The translations under genes and the position numbers were made by a program. Positions 1-7,513 of a stretch of DNA of 8,780 bases are shown here, piece by piece. The notes under the pieces are model-generated. The model searched no databases and was not told where the DNA came from. It was given only the letters and a program-made list of their open reading frames with translations. Within the stretch, counting starts at the first letter, position 1. Each line of letters begins with the position of its first letter. The stretch lies in the NCBI GenBank assembly GCA_031256575.1, contig JAIRQI010000072.1:1-8780 (forward strand), written 5' to 3'. The stretch comes from Coriobacteriales bacterium (GTDB lineage: Bacteria > Actinomycetota > Coriobacteriia > Coriobacteriales > UBA8131).

Positions 1-19
1 GTCTTCTCCACATTTTTAC

Positions 20-48
20 TTGAATCCGCAGTGAGGCTAGGTTATTAT
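20..48 (+). promoter_or_regulatory. Candidate sigma70-type promoter for infA and the downstream operon
   Basis: TTGAAT at 20-25 (4/6 match to TTGACA) is followed after exactly 17 bases by TATTAT at 43-48 (5/6 match to TATAAT). Transcription would begin near position 55 and give a leader of about 55 bases before infA. The placement fits a promoter that serves infA and probably the whole infA-rplQ cluster, but an earlier promoter outside the window could also read through. The match is seen in the sequence; its use is inferred. Confidence 0.5.
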
Positions 49-110
49 TACTGACTGTCACTTTTCTGTAAGCGACTGGTTTTTCGTGCCTTTAGAAAGA
101 AACGGTCTTT

Positions 111-329
111 TTGGTCAAAGAGAATGCCATTGAAATGGAGGGTACGGTCGTCGAACCGCTCCCTAATGCTATGTTCAGGGTTCAGTTGGAGAACGGCCAT
201 ATGGTTCTGGCTACTATCTCGGGAAAGATACGTATGCACTACATCCGCATCCTACCGGGAGATCGGGTAACCGTTGAGCTTTCTCCCTATGACTTAAACC
301 GGGGACGAATCACCTACCGCTTCAAGTGA
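111..329 (+). CDS. infA: Translation initiation factor IF-1
   Basis: IF-1 binds the A site of the 30S subunit during initiation and, with IF-2 and IF-3, secures correct start-site selection. The 72-residue product is the usual length and is one OB-fold. It shows the family's typical run of [17 protein letters not shown] near residues 8-22, then [16 protein letters not shown] (about 38-53) and a basic end RGRITYRFK. The start is TTG; no ATG is in frame upstream and the residues after it (VKEN) align with the normal IF-1 N-terminus. A purine-rich AGAAAGA at 94-100 is only a weak SD. It is the first gene of the cluster in this window, and its stop codon lies inside a tandem repeat. Identity is certain; the TTG start is very likely. 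Confidence 0.96.
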   Translation: MVKENAIEMEGTVVEPLPNAMFRVQLENGHMVLATISGKIRMHYIRILPGDRVTVELSPYDLNRGRITYRFK

Positions 330-374
330 GCATTGGCTTTAAGTAAGTGTTGGCTTTAAGTGAGCATTGGCTTT
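324..374 (+). repeat. Three tandem 17-bp repeats overlapping the infA stop codon
   Basis: Units lie at 324-340, 341-357 and 358-374. Units 1 and 3 are identical (AAGTGAGCATTGGCTTT); unit 2 differs at three positions (AAGTAAGTGTTGGCTTT). The first unit contains the last Lys codon and the TGA stop of infA, so the array looks like a local duplication of the 3' end of the gene. Each unit carries TTGGCTTT, which is repeated in inverted form at 398-436. Confidence 0.85.
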
Positions 375-397
375 AAACCAGCCAGCGACTAACAATC

Positions 398-437
398 AAA
401 GCCAGCTTTTATCCAGTAAAAGCCAGTCAAAGCCAAT
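398..437 (+). repeat. Inverted copies of the tandem-repeat core (AAAGCC) before rpmJ
   Basis: AAAGCCAG at 398-405, AAAGCCAG at 419-426 and AAAGCCAA at 429-436 are reverse-complement copies of the TTGGCTTT core of the three tandem units at 324-374. The best pair is ATTGGCTTT (366-374) with AAAGCCAAT (429-437), a perfect 9-bp stem. Three arms facing three arms allow several mutually exclusive hairpins in the infA-rpmJ leader. No T-run follows, so this is not a standard terminator. A role in transcript processing or attenuation is inference. Confidence 0.6.
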
Positions 438-526
438 AAAGACCAGTGACCACCCAGTACCAACTCAACGCCAGCGGCTGCGGCGTCATAGATAGAAGAA
501 GTAACTCACAACTGAAGGGATCATCG

Positions 527-640
527 ATGAAGGTTCGACCTTCGGTCAAAAAAATGTGCGATAAATGCAAAATCATTCGGCGCCATGGCCGGGTTTTGGT
601 GATTTGCGAGAATCCCAGGCATAAACAGCGCCAAGGTTAA
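527..640 (+). CDS. rpmJ: 50S ribosomal protein L36, zinc-type
   Basis: L36 is the smallest protein of the large subunit and binds 23S rRNA. The product has 37 residues, the standard length. It opens with [11 protein letters not shown] and ends with NPRHKQRQG. Zinc ligands are kept (C11 and C14 in MCDKCK, C27 in VICEN, H32 in PRHK), so this is the C+ zinc-binding form. The ATG at 527 is chosen over an in-frame GTG at 446 because the family starts here and because GAAGGGA (514-520) gives an SD six bases upstream. It is followed after 12 bases by rpsM, with the rpsM SD beginning at the last base of the rpmJ stop codon. Confidence 0.96.
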   Translation: MKVRPSVKKMCDKCKIIRRHGRVLVICENPRHKQRQG

Positions 641-645
641 GGAGG
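640..645 (+). promoter_or_regulatory. Ribosome binding site that sets the rpsM GTG start
   Basis: AGGAGG at 640-645 lies seven bases before GTG at 653. A second in-frame GTG at 647 would be only one base from the SD and is therefore rejected. The S13 N-terminus [10 protein letters not shown] confirms 653. Confidence 0.8.
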
Positions 646-652
646 AGTGCTA

Positions 653-1021
653 GTGGCACGTATCGCCGGCGTCGATCTGCCGCGTGACAAACGCGTCGAG
701 ATCGGGCTCACTTATATCTATGGTATTGGGTTGACCACCTCTACTAAGATACTTGAAGCAACCGGGGTTGACCCGGACATCCGTGTAAGAGACCTATCCG
801 AAGCAGAGACTGTTGCTCTGCGTGACTACATTGATAAGAATCTCCAGATTGAGGGCGACCTGCGCCGTGAGGTTTCGCAGAACATCAAGCGCCTGATGGA
901 GATTGGCTCCTATCGAGGGCTGCGTCATCGTCGTGGATTACCGGTACGCGGACAACGTACCCATACCAACGCCCGGACGCGCAAAGGTCCTCGTAAACAG
1001 ATAGGAGGCAAGAAGAAGTAA
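653..1021 (+). CDS. rpsM: 30S ribosomal protein S13
   Basis: S13 sits at the head of the small subunit, touches the P-site tRNA and forms bridges to the large subunit. The product is 122 residues, normal for the family. Visible features are [10 protein letters not shown] at the N-terminus, the helix-two-turns-helix region with YIYGIG at about 21-26, the signature block from [13 protein letters not shown] (88-100) into [13 protein letters not shown] (101-113), and a Lys-rich tail that reaches the tRNA. The start is GTG at 653, with AGGAGG seven bases upstream. The stop TAA shares its last base with the ATG of rpsK (TAATG), indicating coupled translation. Confidence 0.97.
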   Translation: MARIAGVDLPRDKRVEIGLTYIYGIGLTTSTKILEATGVDPDIRVRDLSEAETVALRDYIDKNLQIEGDLRREVSQNIKRLMEIGSYRGLRHRRGLPVRGQRTHTNARTRKGPRKQIGGKKK

Positions 1022-1419
1022 TGGCTGCCAAGAAACAGACCCGCACCCGCATCAAGCGCTCTGAGCGCAAGAACATCGCAGTGGGTGCCGCTCATATCAA
1101 ATCAACCTTCAACAACACAATCATCTCCCTGACCGACCCGTCCGGCAATGTCATCACATGGCAGAGCGCTGGTACCGTCGGTTTCAAGGGATCGCGTAAA
1201 TCCACCCCTTATGCTGCCCAAATGGCAGCCGAAGCTGCTGCCAAGATTGCCATGGAGCATGGCCTGAGGCGGGTTTCGGTCTTCATCAAGGGGCCAGGGT
1301 CTGGCCGCGATACAGCTTTTCGGGCGCTACAAGCGGCCGGGCTGGAGATTGCCAGCATTCAGGATTGCACACCGATCCCCCACAACGGGGTCCGACAGCG
1401 CAAGCGTCGTCGCGTGTAG
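1021..1419 (+). CDS. rpsK: 30S ribosomal protein S11
   Basis: S11 lies on the platform of the small subunit near the E site and helps shape the mRNA exit path. The 132-residue product is typical. It has a basic N-terminus, [15 protein letters not shown] at about 25-39, [14 protein letters not shown] at 54-67, the [13 protein letters not shown] block at 91-103 and the conserved end [16 protein letters not shown]. The ATG overlaps the rpsM stop by one base. AGGAGG at 1003-1008 inside the end of rpsM serves as SD with a longish 12-base spacing. rpsD follows after 25 bases. Confidence 0.97.
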   Translation: MAAKKQTRTRIKRSERKNIAVGAAHIKSTFNNTIISLTDPSGNVITWQSAGTVGFKGSRKSTPYAAQMAAEAAAKIAMEHGLRRVSVFIKGPGSGRDTAFRALQAAGLEIASIQDCTPIPHNGVRQRKRRRV

Positions 1420-1444
1420 CGCAGATCTCGAAAGGAAGCATAAT

Positions 1445-2071
<627 letters not shown>

Positions 2072-2095
2072 TCAGACCGGTTAGGAGCGAATACG

Positions 2096-3037
2096 ATGAC
2101 AAAGTTCATGCGACCGGTAGTTACCGTTGAACGCGTCAGTGATACCATGGCGCGCTTCGAGGTTGAACCCTTGGAGCGTGGTTACGGTCAGACTTTAGGC
2201 AATAGCATGCGCCGCGTGCTGCTCTCATCCCTGGAGGGTGCGGCAGCGACCTCGATTATCATCGAAGGCGTGTTGCACGAGTTCTCCGCCATCGAGGGAA
2301 TCATCGAGGACGTCACAGATATCGTCTTGAATATCAAGGGCCTGGTCTTTTCACCCTTAGGCACTGGAGAAGAAGCTACGGCGACCTTATCCGCAGTTGG
2401 CCCGATGGTCGTTACTGGCGGTGACCTGCAGGTTCCGGCAGAATTCAACCTGGTTAACACCGACCACGTGATTGCCACCCTAGCTGAAGGCGGCCGCCTA
2501 GACATGAGCATCCGCATCGGCGTCGGCCGCGGTTATATTACCGCGGAGCAGAACAAGCGCCCCGATGACCCAATCGGCTTAGTGCCGGTGGACTCGCTTT
2601 TCTCCCCAGTTCGTCGTTGCACTTTAAACGTCGAAGACACCCGTGTCGGCCAACGCACCGACTACGACAGGCTGGTCCTGGAAGTCGAGACGAACGGTGC
2701 GATTACCCCACTGGAGGCAGTTTTGCGGGCGGCTGATATCATTCAGCAGCACATGGATGCCTTCACAGCCTTAGTCGGTGATGGGGAGAAGACCGAAAGC
2801 GCGACCATTTTTACCTCCGACGATGCCGTTGGCAGCGGAGACTTGGACAAGCAGGTCGAGGACCTGGATTTGTCCGTACGTTCATACAACTGTCTGAAGC
2901 GGGCGGGGATTCATTCCGTGCGTCAGTTAGTCGATTTCTCGGAGAACGACCTGTTGAACATCCGCAACTTCGGAGCCAAGTCCATCGAGGAAGTCAAAGA
3001 GAAACTGCACTCCATGGACCTCGACCTGAAGCAATAG
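2096..3037 (+). CDS. rpoA: DNA-directed RNA polymerase subunit alpha
   Basis: The alpha dimer is the assembly platform for RNA polymerase, and its C-terminal domain contacts UP elements and activators. The product is 313 residues, the normal length. The N-terminal domain (to about residue 230) shows GYGQTLGNSMRRVLLSS, the conserved dimerisation block, and VPVDSLFSPV with TRVGQRTDYDRL. A short acidic linker leads to the alpha-CTD (about 250-313) with LDLSVRSYNCLKRAGIHSV and NIRNFGAKSIEEVKEKL, including the residues that read the DNA minor groove. SD AGGAG at 2083-2087 is eight bases before the ATG. The stop codon lies inside the SD of rplQ. The N-terminal domain wording looks actinobacterial, near Coriobacteriia. 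Confidence 0.97.
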   Translation: MTKFMRPVVTVERVSDTMARFEVEPLERGYGQTLGNSMRRVLLSSLEGAAATSIIIEGVLHEFSAIEGIIEDVTDIVLNIKGLVFSPLGTGEEATATLSAVGPMVVTGGDLQVPAEFNLVNTDHVIATLAEGGRLDMSIRIGVGRGYITAEQNKRPDDPIGLVPVDSLFSPVRRCTLNVEDTRVGQRTDYDRLVLEVETNGAITPLEAVLRAADIIQQHMDAFTALVGDGEKTESATIFTSDDAVGSGDLDKQVEDLDLSVRSYNCLKRAGIHSVRQLVDFSENDLLNIRNFGAKSIEEVKEKLHSMDLDLKQ

Positions 3038-3049
3038 GAGGAGCAGCCG

Positions 3050-3871
3050 ATGCGACATTACAAACGTGGCCGTAAGCTGGGCACCGATGCCAGCCACACT
3101 AAAGCCATCAAAAAGAACCTGGTCGTCAGTATCTTCACTTACGACCGTATCAAGACCACCCTGGAGCGGGCCAAAGAGATTCGCGGCGACGTTGACCGGG
3201 TAGTCACCTGGGCCAAACGTGGCGATGTGCACTCCCGCCGTCTGGCAATTGCCAAATTGGGCAACAAAGACCTGGTCGCTGAGATATTCGCCAAGGTCGA
3301 GCAAGGCCTCTTCGAAGGCCGCGAGGGTGGTTACACCCGCATCCTGAAGCTGGGCAAACGCCGTGGCGACGACGCTATCGTGGTAATCATGGAGCTGGTG
3401 CAAGAGCCGGTTAGCAAGAAGAAAAAAGCTAATGAGGATGAGACCGCGTCCACCTCTACCCGTCGGCGTGGCCTACGCAGCCGGCGTGCCCGCGCCGCAG
3501 AGGCAGCGGAAGACGCCGAGACTCAACAGGTTGAAGCGACCGAGGACGATGCTGAGGGCGATGCTGTTGAGGACGACGCGGCCGAGGACGATGCGGCTGA
3601 GCTGGCTGAAGACGAAGTGGATGCTGAAGTCGAGGACGACGAGGATGGCGAGGACGGCGACGAGTCGGAGGACGATGCCGACGACGACGCGGACGACGGA
3701 GACGCGGACGACGATGCTGACGACACCGATAACGACGAAGACACCACCGAGTCTGACGACGACGCAGTCGATTCGGACGATGCCGCCGACAGCAGCGACG
3801 ACACCAACACCGCCGCCGCTAACGCTGACGATGACAGCGAACAAAGCAAACCCGCCGAGGAGGCGGAGTAA
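3050..3871 (+). CDS. rplQ: 50S ribosomal protein L17 with a long Asp/Glu-rich C-terminal tail
   Basis: L17 is a large-subunit protein located near the polypeptide exit tunnel. Residues 1-117 are an ordinary L17 core: MRHYKRGRKLG, then AIKKNLVVSIF, TTLERAKEIRG, and GGYTRILKLGKRRGDDA at the end of the domain. A basic hinge follows (KKKK at 123-126, RRR at 138-140, RSRRAR at 143-148). Residues 151-273 are an extreme acidic tail in which I count 66 Asp/Glu out of 123 residues and a single Lys, with Ala, Ser and Thr as filler. Total length is 273, against roughly 115-180 in relatives I know. SD AGGAGG (3036-3041) overlaps the rpoA stop. The tail is in frame with normal stop placement, so it appears genuine and not a frameshift product. 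Confidence 0.95.
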   Translation: MRHYKRGRKLGTDASHTKAIKKNLVVSIFTYDRIKTTLERAKEIRGDVDRVVTWAKRGDVHSRRLAIAKLGNKDLVAEIFAKVEQGLFEGREGGYTRILKLGKRRGDDAIVVIMELVQEPVSKKKKANEDETASTSTRRRGLRSRRARAAEAAEDAETQQVEATEDDAEGDAVEDDAAEDDAAELAEDEVDAEVEDDEDGEDGDESEDDADDDADDGDADDDADDTDNDEDTTESDDDAVDSDDAADSSDDTNTAAANADDDSEQSKPAEEAE

Positions 3872-3891
3872 TTCTTACCGCAGGTTCTCCG

Positions 3892-5619
3892 ATGACTTCT
3901 GAGGACTATTATTGCAACGACTGCCTTCAACGTCTTTTGACCTTGAAGGCAGCTTCGCGTTTGGGCGCGGCTGATTCCTCGTTGTTCGGACTCTATCCTG
4001 ACATCCAAGAGCAGGCTAGCAGCCGATTAGGCTGGGTTCATTTAGCTTCCGACCCGCCCTTCTCCGCAAAAGAAATCACCAGCTTAGCCCAGGGTATTCG
4101 CTCTGAAGGGCTGGATGCTGTGGTGTTAATCGGCCAGGGAGGGTCCTCCCAGGCTTCGATGACCATTACCAAGTTGCACGAGGTAGCTGCTGGCAACCAT
4201 CAAGCTGTGGCCTTTCGCACCATGGATTCGCTCTCTCCGGTCTTTGTCAACCACATTCTCGGGTCTTCTGACCCAGCCAGGACCATTTATATCATCTCAT
4301 CCAAATCCGGTTCGACCATTGAGCCTTTAATGTTAGAGCGGGTGGTTTGGCATTATGTGGCAGGACACCTGGGCAGTGCCGCTGCAGCCCGCCGTTTTGT
4401 GGCAATAACCGACCCCATGAGCAGGTTGGCTGAAATCGCCGCAGAACGCAATTACCGACTGGTCTTACCAGCCCAAACCGGAGTCGGGGGGCGTTTTTCG
4501 GCCCTGACAGTATCGACTCTCTTTCCGGCGGCGTTGGTCGGCATCGACATTCAGGCTGCCCTGGCTGGCGCGGCTATTACTGAAGCCGCCTGCACGGTAG
4601 ATACTGCTGAAAACCCCGCACTGCAACTGGCCTGTTTTCTATATGGTGCCTATCTGGCTGGTCGGGATAAGTTCTCTTTGGTGTTGCCGCCTTCCGGGCA
4701 GGTATTCGGCTTATGGGTTGAGCAGATGATTGCCGAATCACTGGGTAAAGCCGGTGTCGGCATTCTACCGAATGTCGAGGTCGATGCCAGCATCCTGGTT
4801 GTTCCCCATACTGACCGTTGTGTGATTACCTATGCTGTTGGAGAAGTCGACGGCTTTGCAGAATCAATTGCCAACATCGATGCCAGCATACCTCAGATGC
4901 ATGCGACAATCGACGACCCCACCCAGGCCTTCTCCCGTTTTGTGCTTTGGGAATATGCGACCGCCTTCCTGGGTATCTTGATGGGGGTGTTCCCCTTCGA
5001 CCAACCGGATGTCGAGCTGACCAAGCTAATCACTCAACAATTCTTAACTGGCCAAGACGAACCAGCCAGCGAGGTCTATCGCCAGTTTCCTCCCTTGGAT
5101 AGCTTCGTGTACGGGTTGCGACTATCCAATGCCTTGTTCGCCAGCTTGCAGGCTAGCGGCGACCCCGAGTCGCCGAGCCTCGACCAGCTATTACGGGTCT
5201 TGCTGGGGTCGTTTAGACCGGGTGATTATTTCTCGCTGAATGCTTTCATCCCATTTCGCGGATACGGTCGACGAGAGGCCTTGGAGCGTATGCGTAACCG
5301 GGTGGCTTCACGCTTGAACGTGGTGTCTTGCTTAGAGATTGGCCCACGCTATCTGCATTCTACTGGGCAGTTGCACAAAGGCGGCCCGGATAATGGTATC
5401 TACCTGATACTTTCTTCTGACGAGCGGGACGACCTGGTGATTCCCAATGAGAACCTGACACTGGGGGGCCTGGCTGCCGTACAAGCCCGGGCCGACTTCA
5501 CAGCCCTGGCTAAACTGGGACGCCGGGCCCTGCATGTTCATCTCTCTGACAATGACTCGGAGACCCTATCGCGTTTCGCAGACCGGTTCTGCTCAGCCAT
5601 CTCCGCCGTCCAAGTGTGA
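3892..5619 (+). CDS. pgi: Glucose-6-phosphate isomerase, Tal-Pgi type domain standing alone
   Basis: The enzyme interconverts glucose 6-phosphate and fructose 6-phosphate in the cytoplasm. In 575 residues two SIS (sugar isomerase) halves are visible. GQGGSS (81-86) and SSKSGSTIE (136-144) form the sugar-phosphate site, TGVGGRFSALT (196-206) follows, AESLGK (281-286) carries the likely catalytic Glu282, FDQPDVELTK lies at 369-378, and HSTGQLHKGG (489-498) has the likely catalytic Lys496. The last two motifs resemble the Pgi half of transaldolase-Pgi fusion proteins more than the classical E. coli enzyme, yet no transaldolase part is present. The ATG at 3892 lies 20 bases after rplQ without a convincing SD; GAGGAGG at 3857-3863 is too far. 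A start slightly downstream cannot be excluded. It may be cotranscribed with rplQ. Confidence 0.9.
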   Translation: MTSEDYYCNDCLQRLLTLKAASRLGAADSSLFGLYPDIQEQASSRLGWVHLASDPPFSAKEITSLAQGIRSEGLDAVVLIGQGGSSQASMTITKLHEVAAGNHQAVAFRTMDSLSPVFVNHILGSSDPARTIYIISSKSGSTIEPLMLERVVWHYVAGHLGSAAAARRFVAITDPMSRLAEIAAERNYRLVLPAQTGVGGRFSALTVSTLFPAALVGIDIQAALAGAAITEAACTVDTAENPALQLACFLYGAYLAGRDKFSLVLPPSGQVFGLWVEQMIAESLGKAGVGILPNVEVDASILVVPHTDRCVITYAVGEVDGFAESIANIDASIPQMHATIDDPTQAFSRFVLWEYATAFLGILMGVFPFDQPDVELTKLITQQFLTGQDEPASEVYRQFPPLDSFVYGLRLSNALFASLQASGDPESPSLDQLLRVLLGSFRPGDYFSLNAFIPFRGYGRREALERMRNRVASRLNVVSCLEIGPRYLHSTGQLHKGGPDNGIYLILSSDERDDLVIPNENLTLGGLAAVQARADFTALAKLGRRALHVHLSDNDSETLSRFADRFCSAISAVQV

Positions 5620-5839
5620 ACCCAAGCTACACCAGCGCGAGTGGCAAGAGCAGCTCTCACTAATCATCCAAGCCAAAACCGAATAATGATAGGCAAGCTG
5701 TTAAGGCAAACTTAAACTGGTAAGGCCAGCTAAGGCAAGCAAGGTTAAGGCAACATGCAAACAAGCACATCCAGCAAACTCCTAGAACAAATGTTTGGTG
5801 TTATGCTAAGATTTGTTTATTGCTTTTACAGGGGATGAG
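5620..5839. other. Intergenic gap between pgi and the TerB-family gene
   Basis: This 220-base gap has no convincing reading frame, no RNA gene I recognise and no GC-rich hairpin with a T-run. The 3' part is A-rich and contains five TAAGGC-like repeats (separate entry). A promoter for the downstream module probably lies in the AT-rich stretch 5780-5820, for instance with TATGCT (5802-5807) or TAAGAT (5807-5812) as -10, but no good -35 partner is visible. The gap marks the border between housekeeping genes and the accessory module. Confidence 0.5.
5689..5753 (+). repeat. Five short TAAGGC(A/C)A direct repeats upstream of the TerB-family gene
   Basis: Copies start at 5689 (ATAGGCAA), 5702 (TAAGGCAA), 5721 (TAAGGCCA), 5731 (TAAGGCAA) and 5746 (TAAGGCAA). 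Start-to-start spacings are 13, 19, 10 and 15 bases, which is too irregular for a standard iteron array or helical phasing. They lie 90-150 bases before the start codon and could be binding sites for a regulator of the module or simple degenerate repeat DNA. The copies are seen; any function is inference. Confidence 0.55.
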
Positions 5840-7513
5840 ATGGAAGAACAACGACTTCATAGCTCCAGTTACGACGACTATGTCGAGATAGAATACGATT
5901 CATTTGTTGACGTGGTCACAATTGGCGACCACGAATTTTACGACCAGGTACCAGCAGGACCTGCAGTATATGCTGCCCAACCCATTGACCGTCGGGCCAG
6001 TGACCCGATTCGTGAGCGGTTCTACAAAATGCGCAGCTTGGCCAGTGCTGACCCCTTCTCCCGCCGTGATTCGGAACTCTTCGTCAAGCAAGCCCAGTTC
6101 ATGGCGGACTTCACCGACGACTACTCCGACGATGTTCCATTGACGATGCTTTACCCCTGCTACCAGCGCCTTGGCTACGACCAGCTGCGCACCTATTTCA
6201 GCTGGCGAACAGAGGTCCGCAACAATCGGCTGCAGCAAACTTGGCTTTCCTACATCTTTCTCTATATCTACGAGCTGTTGAATGGCATCGCAGTCAGTGA
6301 CCTGCAGGATGGTTTGGCCAAACTGCTCGATATCTGGCTGACCTACCGCCAAGCTGAACCAGCCCTGGACTCCTACCTGCCGCGTTGGTTGAAGGACTAC
6401 CACATCTACTACCAGCCCCCGATAAGCTTCACTGATTTTGTCGCGGCAAACGACCTGTCGGTGTTTTACCCTGAGCAATCCCTGTTTACTGAGACCTCGA
6501 ACAATCTAGCGGTCTGGAACAGCATGTCCAGTTATGATGTCACGAAGTCGAAGTTCTATCTGGATGGCAATGCCGAGCTCATGCAAAGCTGTCTGGCTTA
6601 CGTGTTGGGAGCACTAAGCGAACTCTGCGCTAGTTTTAGTATGGATATCGCTGACTTGTTCTGGCTGGGCTTTCGTTCCAAGTCGTATTGGCGTCCCTTT
6701 CAAAAAGCCTTATTTGTGGATAAAACCGCGCAAGCTGAGCGGACTGTTGTGATAAGCAGCGCGGAGATATACAACTACGAGAACAGGCAATGGACTGTTG
6801 ATTCTGTCGTCTACCGAAGTGACCGGCGGGAGTTGGTCGGCTATCTGCTGAAGAAAACCGAAGCCTGCCTGCGTCAGGCTAGCAAGTACCGGTTCAAAAT
6901 CACTGCCAACCCCGGTTTGCAGCGCCTCAGTATCACTAAGGCTGGGATTCCCTTTGAGCAGTTTGAGCAGACAATCGAACAGGCAGTCCAGGGATTCATC
7001 CGTGAACAGAACCGCACTGTCGTCACTGTTGACCCGACTAATCTATCACGCATCCGAGAGGAAGCCCTAGATACCCAAGACCGTCTGACGGTTCCCGACC
7101 CAGCCGAATCCTTTGACACAATGATGACCAAGCAGATTGGCATCCAAGACCGAAGTACAGTCTCTGACCAGGAGCCTCAGCCAAGCGATGGTGCTTCCGG
7201 CTATACCCTAGAGACAGACCAGACCTTCACGGTTGCTGATTCTGCTTTACCATCAGACTCCAATGGCTGGCAGGATTTTCAGCAGGCTCTTGATACTGTG
7301 GAGCGGCAAGCGTTGGCCTTGGTATTGGGTGAAGGCTTAACAGCATTGGATTTGAAAACGTTCGCCGACCAAAACCAGATTATGCTGGAGGTCTTGCTAG
7401 ATAATATCAACCAGAAAGCAGTCGACTACATCGGTGATGTCATCATGGACACAGCAGGCATCCCAACAGTTTTTACCGAATACCATGAGCTAATCAAAGG
7501 AGTATTGATTTGA
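5840..7513 (+). CDS. TerB-N / TerB-C domain protein of a candidate stress or defence module
   Basis: The product is 557 residues. After an acidic N-terminus, a TerB-N domain spans about residues 58-191: it has KQAQFMADFTDDY, QLRTYFSWRTEVR, LSYIFLYIYELLNGI and RWLKDYHIYY, the standard pattern of this domain. A helical middle part (about 230-340) carries SYWRPFQKALF. A TerB-C region follows, split by a low-order linker (about 410-478), and ends in EVLLDNINQKAVDYIGDVI. No signal peptide, membrane segment or catalytic motif is visible, so it is probably a cytoplasmic scaffold or sensor. Comparative work on Ter systems places such proteins beside P-loop ATPases and helicases in predicted stress and phage-response loci. 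The ATG at 5840 has AGGGGATG (5830-5837) upstream; a TTG at 5813 lacks an SD. The molecular function is unknown. Confidence 0.85.
   Translation: MEEQRLHSSSYDDYVEIEYDSFVDVVTIGDHEFYDQVPAGPAVYAAQPIDRRASDPIRERFYKMRSLASADPFSRRDSELFVKQAQFMADFTDDYSDDVPLTMLYPCYQRLGYDQLRTYFSWRTEVRNNRLQQTWLSYIFLYIYELLNGIAVSDLQDGLAKLLDIWLTYRQAEPALDSYLPRWLKDYHIYYQPPISFTDFVAANDLSVFYPEQSLFTETSNNLAVWNSMSSYDVTKSKFYLDGNAELMQSCLAYVLGALSELCASFSMDIADLFWLGFRSKSYWRPFQKALFVDKTAQAERTVVISSAEIYNYENRQWTVDSVVYRSDRRELVGYLLKKTEACLRQASKYRFKITANPGLQRLSITKAGIPFEQFEQTIEQAVQGFIREQNRTVVTVDPTNLSRIREEALDTQDRLTVPDPAESFDTMMTKQIGIQDRSTVSDQEPQPSDGASGYTLETDQTFTVADSALPSDSNGWQDFQQALDTVERQALALVLGEGLTALDLKTFADQNQIMLEVLLDNINQKAVDYIGDVIMDTAGIPTVFTEYHELIKGVLI
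7496..7502 (+). promoter_or_regulatory. Ribosome binding site that sets the TTG start of the ATPase gene
   Basis: AAAGGAG at 7496-7502, inside the last codons of the TerB-family gene, lies seven bases before TTG at 7510. The TTG overlaps the preceding stop as TTGA. The combination supports a TTG start and translational coupling. The next in-frame ATG (7546) has no SD. Confidence 0.75.

Noticed and set aside
1..54. Open frame at the left edge that could be the 3' end of the upstream gene (stop TGA at 52-54).
   Set aside because: Only 17 residues precede the stop, they match no known C-terminus of map or adk, and the stretch overlaps the promoter candidate, so it is most likely intergenic.
96..110. 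Short hairpin AAAGA/TCTTT just before the infA start.
   Set aside because: Five weak A-T-rich pairs are within chance expectation for a leader of this composition.
446..526. In-frame N-terminal extension of L36 from GTG 446.
   Set aside because: The standard L36 starts at 527 with its own SD; the extra 27 residues have no family match.
3852..3871. CCGCC/GGCGG hairpin at the end of rplQ as a terminator.
   Set aside because: The stem is only 5 bp, lies inside the coding region and is not followed by a T-run; pgi follows at once.
3432..4008. Long open frames on both strands over the rplQ tail (3432-3902 +, 3473-3844 -, 3523-4008 -).
   Set aside because: They are by-products of the repetitive GAC/GAG/GCT-rich tail of rplQ. 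Their translations are low-complexity (Thr/Arg, Val/Ile or Ser/Ala runs) with no domain.
5641..5660. Partly palindromic stretch after pgi with AGAGC/GCTCT as terminator.
   Set aside because: The loop would be a single base, other pairs are broken, and no T-run follows.
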